From assembly GCA_947632515.1 (NCBI GenBank), contig CANRPO010000004.1, positions 62,001 through 126,000 on the forward strand: 64,000 nucleotides of DNA, written 5' to 3'. Every line of letters begins with the position of its first letter. The first letter of the stretch is position 1. The notes under the pieces are model-generated. The model saw only the letters and a program-made list of their open reading frames with translations. It was not told where the DNA came from and did not search any database. Shown one piece after another: positions 59,537-64,000 of the stretch. A program made the position numbers and the translations under genes. Source of the DNA: an uncultured Lachnospiraceae bacterium (lineage in GTDB: Bacteria > Bacillota > Clostridia > Lachnospirales > Lachnospiraceae).

Positions 59537-60979
59537 TTACTGCGCTCCCATATCGACCTCAACGTCAAGGTTGTCCGCAACATTCTGCTTGAATGCGGCG
59601 ATCGCATCCTCTCTGCTCAGGTTGCCTGCGGTATACTCGCGCACAGCGTCTCTCCAATACTGGTTGATCGTCTCGTCGTACTGGGTCAGGTTCTTGCCGT
59701 TCGCATAGCTGTTTGCCGGAACGAATACGTCGAACATGTTCTGGCCGCCCAGGAAATCAACGGAGCCGTCGGACTTGCCCATAACCGTGCCGGACGCTAC
59801 GCAGTCCTTCGTGCCTACTTCGCCCTCTACCATCGTGCCGTTCGCCCAGTAATACTGCAGTCCCGTGTCGGAGCTGTCAAGCGTCACCCACTCGATCAGC
59901 TGTTTCACGGCGTCTTTCTTTTCGGAATCCTTGTTGGCAAGCAGCCATGTGCCGCCCCAGAAGAAACCGATCGGAGGCTCGCATACGGCCCAGTCGCCGT
60001 AGGTGCCTTCGCCCACCGCGGAACCGCCGCAGTTAGGAGCCATGGTGTAGTTGATCAGCCATGCGGGGCCGAAGAATCCGAAGATCGGTTTCTCGCCTAC
60101 GCCCTGCATATCGGCAAACCACGCGTCCTGCCAGTCCTGCGTGTCGTTGTGGTAGCCGTTGTCTTTCAGTTTCTTGGAGAGATCCAGGAACTCTTCTCTC
60201 TTCGGGTCGATGTTCAGCTTGCCGTCCACGATCCATGCCGTGTCGGAGCTGTTCTCCACCGCGTGCCACAGATCGCCGTCGCCGGAGATGATGCCGTAGC
60301 CTTTTGCCTTCAACTGCTCCGCCGCCTCAAAGAACGTATCCCAGCTGCCCGTGCCGCCGCCGATCGCTTTGCTGATCTCCGCCGGGTCATCCGTGCCGAA
60401 GACGTCCTTCGCGATGGAACGGCGATAGATGAACGCGCCGCCCGTCGCCTGATAGCCGAGAGCCACCACCTGTCCGTCAGGGTTCGTTCCGATGTCAACG
60501 CTGTACTGTGCGATATCCGCCTCCTTCAGCTTGGCGTCAACGTCTATGCCGAGATCCGCATAAGGCGCCGCATACCCGCACGCGTCTCCCTGCGTATACT
60601 TAAGTACGAAAGCCGCCTCCGCGCAGTACAGATCCGGCGCGTCCGCGCCGCCGGATGCCAGCGCCTGATCCAGCGCGGGCTGATATGCGCCGTCCGTGGT
60701 AGCGATGATCGTTGTGTTCAGCTCGTAACCGAACTCAGGATGCATATCGATGTATTTCTGGAGCATGTTCGGAACCTCGTCCGTAAATGCATATACATTG
60801 ATTACCTGGGAACCGTCCCCCGAAGGCGCCTCTGTCTCCGCGCTGCCAGTGTCCGACGTATCTGCGCTGCCGGTATCCGTCGCAGGCGCGCTGCCGGTAT
60901 CGGAACCGCCGCCGCAGCCGACTAAGACCGAGGCCACCATGGACAGGCTGATCAACGTTGCAAGAATTTTTTTCTTCAT
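59537..60979 (-). CDS. ABC transporter substrate-binding lipoprotein
   Basis: A 480-residue sugar-binding lipoprotein. The signal peptide MKKKILATLISLSMVASVLV is followed by the lipobox Cys in VGCGG (about residue 22) and a Ser/Thr/Asp-rich linker (GSADTSDTGSAET). The mature domain is of extracellular solute-binding family 1 (VINVYAFTDEVPNMLQKYID; FGFFGPAWLINYTM; GFFWGGTWLLAN). The ligand is presumably the oligosaccharide cleaved by the GH3 enzyme. A strong GGGAGGAAAAACAAC precedes the ATG at 60979. Confidence 0.93.
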   Translation of the reverse strand: MKKKILATLISLSMVASVLVGCGGGSDTGSAPATDTGSADTSDTGSAETEAPSGDGSQVINVYAFTDEVPNMLQKYIDMHPEFGYELNTTIIATTDGAYQPALDQALASGGADAPDLYCAEAAFVLKYTQGDACGYAAPYADLGIDVDAKLKEADIAQYSVDIGTNPDGQVVALGYQATGGAFIYRRSIAKDVFGTDDPAEISKAIGGGTGSWDTFFEAAEQLKAKGYGIISGDGDLWHAVENSSDTAWIVDGKLNIDPKREEFLDLSKKLKDNGYHNDTQDWQDAWFADMQGVGEKPIFGFFGPAWLINYTMAPNCGGSAVGEGTYGDWAVCEPPIGFFWGGTWLLANKDSEKKDAVKQLIEWVTLDSSDTGLQYYWANGTMVEGEVGTKDCVASGTVMGKSDGSVDFLGGQNMFDVFVPANSYANGKNLTQYDETINQYWRDAVREYTAGNLSREDAIAAFKQNVADNLDVEVDMGAQ

Positions 60980-61356
60980 GTTGTTTTTCCTCCCTTTCAT
61001 AAAAAATGTTTATGTTTACAATGGGAAGTATATCAAGTATCGCATACGGAATATATCAAATAGTTGTGTAATATGTTATCAATTCTTGCTATTTTCTGAT
61101 AGAAAACCTTTTCTTTGACGGCTCTTTGCAAGCAGATTCTCCTCTATATTTATATGCATTGTGGTATTTGCACAGAGTCTTCTTCAATTTTTTAGTCATT
61201 TTGCCCACATATGGATTCGCAATTTTTTGTTTTTGTTTGCCCGGGCTGTGCGGATGTGCTATACTTGTCTGTAAGAACCCGCCGGAACGCGGTATTCGGG
61301 CATGCATCCATCCGGACGGATATACCCGATCCCGCCAAAGCTCACGGGAGGTCATT

Positions 61357-62301
61357 ATGGCAGAGACAAGAAATATCATGCACGAAAACGTCCGCTACCG
61401 CGCCGACACGCATATCATGATCCATTCCAACACCCAGACTGACAGCTATGCGCCGCACTGGCACACTCCCATTGAGCTGCTCATGCCCACCGAGAATCAC
61501 TATACCGCCTACATCGCCAACAAAACCTATGTCGTGCAGCCCTATGACATCCTGCTGATCGCGCCGAACACCATCCACAGGCTGGAGGCGCCGTCCTCCG
61601 GGCACCGCTATTTCATACAGGCGGATCTCACCCTGTTAAAAGATATTTACGGCATTAGTCAGATTCTGTCGTTCGTAGGCCCCGCGACGCTCTTCACGCC
61701 GACCGGGAGCCCCAATATCTATATGCAGCTTAAGAGACTGTATCTTGACATCTGCAGCGACTTTTTCAAAGACGCCCTCCCCCTTGCGCCGGCGGGCGGG
61801 GACCGCGCGGCGGGCAATGCCAACAATCTGCTTGAACCGGCCGTCTACGCGAAACTGATGACGATGCTCTCCCTGATCGGTCAGAATTATATCGAGAGCC
61901 GAACCGTGAACGTGGCGAGCCCCGGCAGGCGGCAGGACTATATCAACAGATTTATGTATGTGTGCGAGTATATCGACGAGCACTGTACCGAAGACCTCTC
62001 GCTGGACGAGATCGCAGAGCGTTCCGGTTTCAGCAAATTTCACTTTGCGCGCCTGTTTAAGGAATTTATGAACGTTTCTTTCTATAAATATGTGAGTCAG
62101 AAAAGGATCGAGATGGCGGAAGATATGCTGCGCAATCCCCACATCACCGTGACCGAGATCGCGATGTCGTCCGGCTTTGCCAATTCCTCCGCTTTTATCC
62201 GCATGTTCAAGCAGATCAACGGTTGTACGCCCACCGAGTTCCGCAAGCTGCAGGACGTGACGCTGGAACTTCCTCCGGCCGCCGTGCCGATTCAGACATA
62301 A
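61357..62301 (+). CDS. AraC-family transcription regulator
   Basis: A 314-residue regulator. The N-terminal cupin-like sensory domain (about 20-110: HWHTPIELLMPTENHYTAYIA, DILLIAPNTIHRLE) is followed by a C-terminal pair of helix-turn-helix motifs (about 205-300: LSLDEIAERSGFSKFHFARLFKEF and ITVTEIAMSSGFANSSAFIRMFKQINGCTPTEFRK). The ATG at 61357 has GGGAGGTCATT. It is divergent from the binding-protein operon and most likely its activator. The 377-base gap between them is AT-rich and should hold both promoters; no operator was resolved. Confidence 0.92.
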   Translation: MAETRNIMHENVRYRADTHIMIHSNTQTDSYAPHWHTPIELLMPTENHYTAYIANKTYVVQPYDILLIAPNTIHRLEAPSSGHRYFIQADLTLLKDIYGISQILSFVGPATLFTPTGSPNIYMQLKRLYLDICSDFFKDALPLAPAGGDRAAGNANNLLEPAVYAKLMTMLSLIGQNYIESRTVNVASPGRRQDYINRFMYVCEYIDEHCTEDLSLDEIAERSGFSKFHFARLFKEFMNVSFYKYVSQKRIEMAEDMLRNPHITVTEIAMSSGFANSSAFIRMFKQINGCTPTEFRKLQDVTLELPPAAVPIQT

Positions 62302-62444
62302 GACGCAGGCGTGCCCGTTTTGTCAATTATCCTATACAAAATCTACGGACTTTGATATACTTAAGAATATCATGATCCGCGCCGGAAACGCGGACTTGTG
62401 AGCATACGATGAATTAGTGGACATTTTCAGAAACGGAGGAAAAC

Positions 62445-63383
62445 ATGAGCAAGAAAAGAGCAGTCGTCTCTCTGGGACACGAGGCACTCGGCTATACGAT
62501 ACTGGAACAGTGGGACGCCGTCAAAGTGACCGCGAAAGCGCTGGCCGATCTGGTGGAGTCCGACTATCAGCTCATCATCACACACAGCAACGGGCCGCAG
62601 GTCAGCATGATCCACAAGGCCATGACTGAGCTTCGCCGTATCTACATCGACTACACGCCGGCGCCTATGTGCGTCTGCTCCGCCATGAGCCAGGGATACG
62701 TAGGCTATGACATCCAGAACGCCCTGCGCGCCGAACTTCTTGGCCGCGGCATCTCCAAGCCTGTCAGCACGATCCTCACGCAGGTGACCGTAGATCCCTA
62801 TGATGAGGCATTCTATGAGCCGACGAAGGTGATCGGCCGCTACATGTCCAAAGAGGACGCCGAGATGGAAGTCAAGAAGGGCAACTACGTGGTCGAGGAA
62901 CCGGGCAAGGGATTCCGCCGTGTGGTGGCCGCCCCCAAGCCCATCGACATCGTGGAGATCGACGCAATCCGCGCGCTTGCCGACGCAGATCAGGTGGTCA
63001 TCGCCTGCGGCGGCGGCGGTATTCCCGTCATTGAGCAGAAACATGCGCTGAAAGGCGCCTCCGCAGTGATCGAGAAGGATTCCATCGCCGGCAAACTGGC
63101 GGACGATTTAAACGCCGACGAACTGATTATTCTCACCGGCGTCCCCTGCGTCTACAGGCATTTCAATACGGAGAAACAGGAACCTCTGCATCGGCTTACC
63201 GTCGCGGAGGCCAAAGACCTGATCGCACAGGACCAGTTCGAGGCGGGAACCATGCTTCCCAAGATCGAGGCGGCGATCTTCTACCTGGAGAAGAATCCCG
63301 CAGGGAGCGTACTGATCACTTCCCTGTCCGCTGTCTCCGAGGCCATCAGAGGCCGGAACGGCACGCTTATCACCCGCTCCTGA
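62445..63383 (+). CDS. arcC: carbamate kinase
   Basis: A 312-residue amino-acid-kinase-fold enzyme that makes ATP from carbamoyl phosphate and ADP. Signatures are SLGHEALGYT (Gly/Asn phosphate loop), QLIITHSNGPQVSMIH, VIACGGGGIPV, AVIEKDSIAGKLADDLNAD and GVPCVYRHFNTEKQ. Usually the last step of arginine deiminase, agmatine deiminase or allantoin fermentation; no such partner is in the window. The ribosome site GGAGGAAAAC precedes the ATG. Confidence 0.93.
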   Translation: MSKKRAVVSLGHEALGYTILEQWDAVKVTAKALADLVESDYQLIITHSNGPQVSMIHKAMTELRRIYIDYTPAPMCVCSAMSQGYVGYDIQNALRAELLGRGISKPVSTILTQVTVDPYDEAFYEPTKVIGRYMSKEDAEMEVKKGNYVVEEPGKGFRRVVAAPKPIDIVEIDAIRALADADQVVIACGGGGIPVIEQKHALKGASAVIEKDSIAGKLADDLNADELIILTGVPCVYRHFNTEKQEPLHRLTVAEAKDLIAQDQFEAGTMLPKIEAAIFYLEKNPAGSVLITSLSAVSEAIRGRNGTLITRS

Positions 63384-63398
63384 CAGATTGCGGGGATC

Positions 63399-63857
63399 TC
63401 ACTTCTCTTTGCATATCTCAGAGAGCGCCATACAGAGCGCGCCGATCAGGATGCAGAAGTCTGACAGATTGTACACCATACTGCGCAGCGCGGGATTTTT
63501 GACGGGGAAACTCACATAATCCACCACATAACGCCTGCGCAGTCTGTCATAGGTGTTGCTGTAAGCCCCGCCGAGCAGGAAGGACAGCCCTGTCTTCATC
63601 AGTCTGCCTCCCCTGACGCCGAAGGTCATCACAAACACAAGCGTCAGGCACAAGGTCAGCAACAGGGAGAGAATTGCCACAAACCCGCTTCCGGACGCTC
63701 CCATATTCAGAAAGGCGCCTCTGTTATGGTACTTATGCAGGAGCAGCTTTCCCCGCAAAATCTCCTTCTCTTCCCCTACATTCGTCTGCCGCTCCACCCA
63801 TTCCTTGACGCCGAGCTCCACAAGAAAAATGGCCGCCGCTATCGCAATATAGATCAT
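63399..63857 (-). CDS. lspA: signal peptidase II (lipoprotein signal peptidase)
   Basis: A 152-residue membrane aspartyl protease with four membrane segments (about 2-14, 55-80, 85-102 and 130-148). NRGAFLN (about 45), GGAYSNTYDRLRRRYVVDYV with catalytic Asp (about 113) and YNLSDFCILIG with the second Asp (about 131) are the family motifs. Arg-Arg-Arg-Tyr replaces the more usual small residue before the VVD, but the catalytic pair is intact. ATG 63857 follows GGAGGGATC; 12 bases after the preceding protease gene. Confidence 0.85.
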   Translation of the reverse strand: MIYIAIAAAIFLVELGVKEWVERQTNVGEEKEILRGKLLLHKYHNRGAFLNMGASGSGFVAILSLLLTLCLTLVFVMTFGVRGGRLMKTGLSFLLGGAYSNTYDRLRRRYVVDYVSFPVKNPALRSMVYNLSDFCILIGALCMALSEICKEK

Positions 63858-63869
63858 GATCCCTCCGTT

Positions 63870-64000
63870 TTATATCCTCGCCAGCACCTCAAAGGTGCCG
63901 TTGATGTTCAGTTTCCCGTATCCCCAGCGGTTGTCAGGGTAGACCACATTTTCGGTACTGTCCGCGCCGCGGATCAGATAGCTCTTAACCCCTCTGCTCG
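63870..64000 (-). CDS. S8-family (subtilisin-like) serine protease, C-terminal end only
   Basis: The last 43 codons: SYLIRGADSTENVVYPDNRW continues GYGKLNINGTFEVLARI. YLIRGA...YPDNRWGYGKLN is the typical end of clostridial subtilase domains (the strand after the catalytic Ser helix). The catalytic residues lie outside the window. It is 12 bases upstream of lspA on the same strand, likely co-transcribed. Confidence 0.75.
   Translation of the reverse strand, partial: SRGVKSYLIRGADSTENVVYPDNRWGYGKLNINGTFEVLARI

Noticed and set aside
59222-60925. 567-codon plus-strand frame opposite the binding protein
   Set aside because: Shadow of a clear lipoprotein gene.
62445-63383. Arginine deiminase operon
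   Set aside because: Only carbamate kinase is present; no arcA, arcB or antiporter beside it.

Overview
The window looks like a chromosome segment from a Lachnospiraceae-type Clostridium. The evidence is an aspS-gatC-gatA operon behind a T-box leader, the LL-diaminopimelate aminotransferase (dapL) route to diaminopimelate, glnA followed by an ANTAR regulator, type I signal peptidase II, GHKL/LytTR signalling and an ABC/GH3 sugar locus. The host genes are GC-rich, with strong GGAGG ribosome sites and occasional TTG/GTG starts. About 34.5-47 kb is clearly more AT-rich and is accessory DNA.

Layout. 1-8.4 kb: Asp/Asn/Gln-tRNA charging, lysine/cell-wall precursor genes and glutamine synthetase, all on the minus strand. 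8.6-23 kb: mostly minus-strand housekeeping genes (nadE, hslO, hisC, methyltransferase, glycosyltransferase, acyltransferase, NYN-domain protein, cytidylate-kinase-like protein), a membrane-anchored GH20 enzyme and a possible structured RNA at 21.4 kb. 22.4-34 kb: a CapA/DUF3160 envelope pair, a secreted hypothetical protein, a decayed histidine kinase, an SDR enzyme, a GHKL/LytTR two-component pair, an alpha/beta hydrolase and a tyrosine phosphatase. Two dispersed palindromic repeat families lie at 26.2 kb and 34.2-34.5 kb.

34.6-39.1 kb is a toxin-antitoxin cluster: BrnT/BrnA, RelE/Phd, antitoxin remnants, and three near-identical type I cassettes. Each cassette encodes a 29-residue holin-like toxin and has an identifiable promoter on each strand. 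Between the cassettes are extra copies of the 3' end of a PdaB-like polysaccharide deacetylase gene.

39.96-47.05 kb is the most interesting part. A roughly 7.1-kb mobile element splits that deacetylase gene in the middle of its conserved FDAAWG motif. Recombination between the short repeats at its ends would restore a 332-codon reading frame exactly. The element carries a large serine recombinase, a Rep with HUH-endonuclease and superfamily-3 helicase motifs as in CRESS-DNA viruses and plasmids, and a perfect 11-bp stem whose loop contains TACTATTAC. That fits the NANTATTAC origin nonanucleotide of circoviruses and geminiviruses. It also holds a fourth, diverged holin-like type I toxin cassette and several unknown genes.

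47.5-64 kb returns to host genes: a secreted protein with two FliD-C-like repeats, then a pentose/fucose-type sugar locus (isomerase, DUF4867, xylulokinase, EAL phosphodiesterase, GH3 glycosidase, two ABC permeases, binding lipoprotein, divergent AraC regulator), carbamate kinase, signal peptidase II and the end of a subtilisin-like protease. No CRISPR array, rRNA or tRNA gene was seen. All function calls come from reading the sequence; no database search was run.
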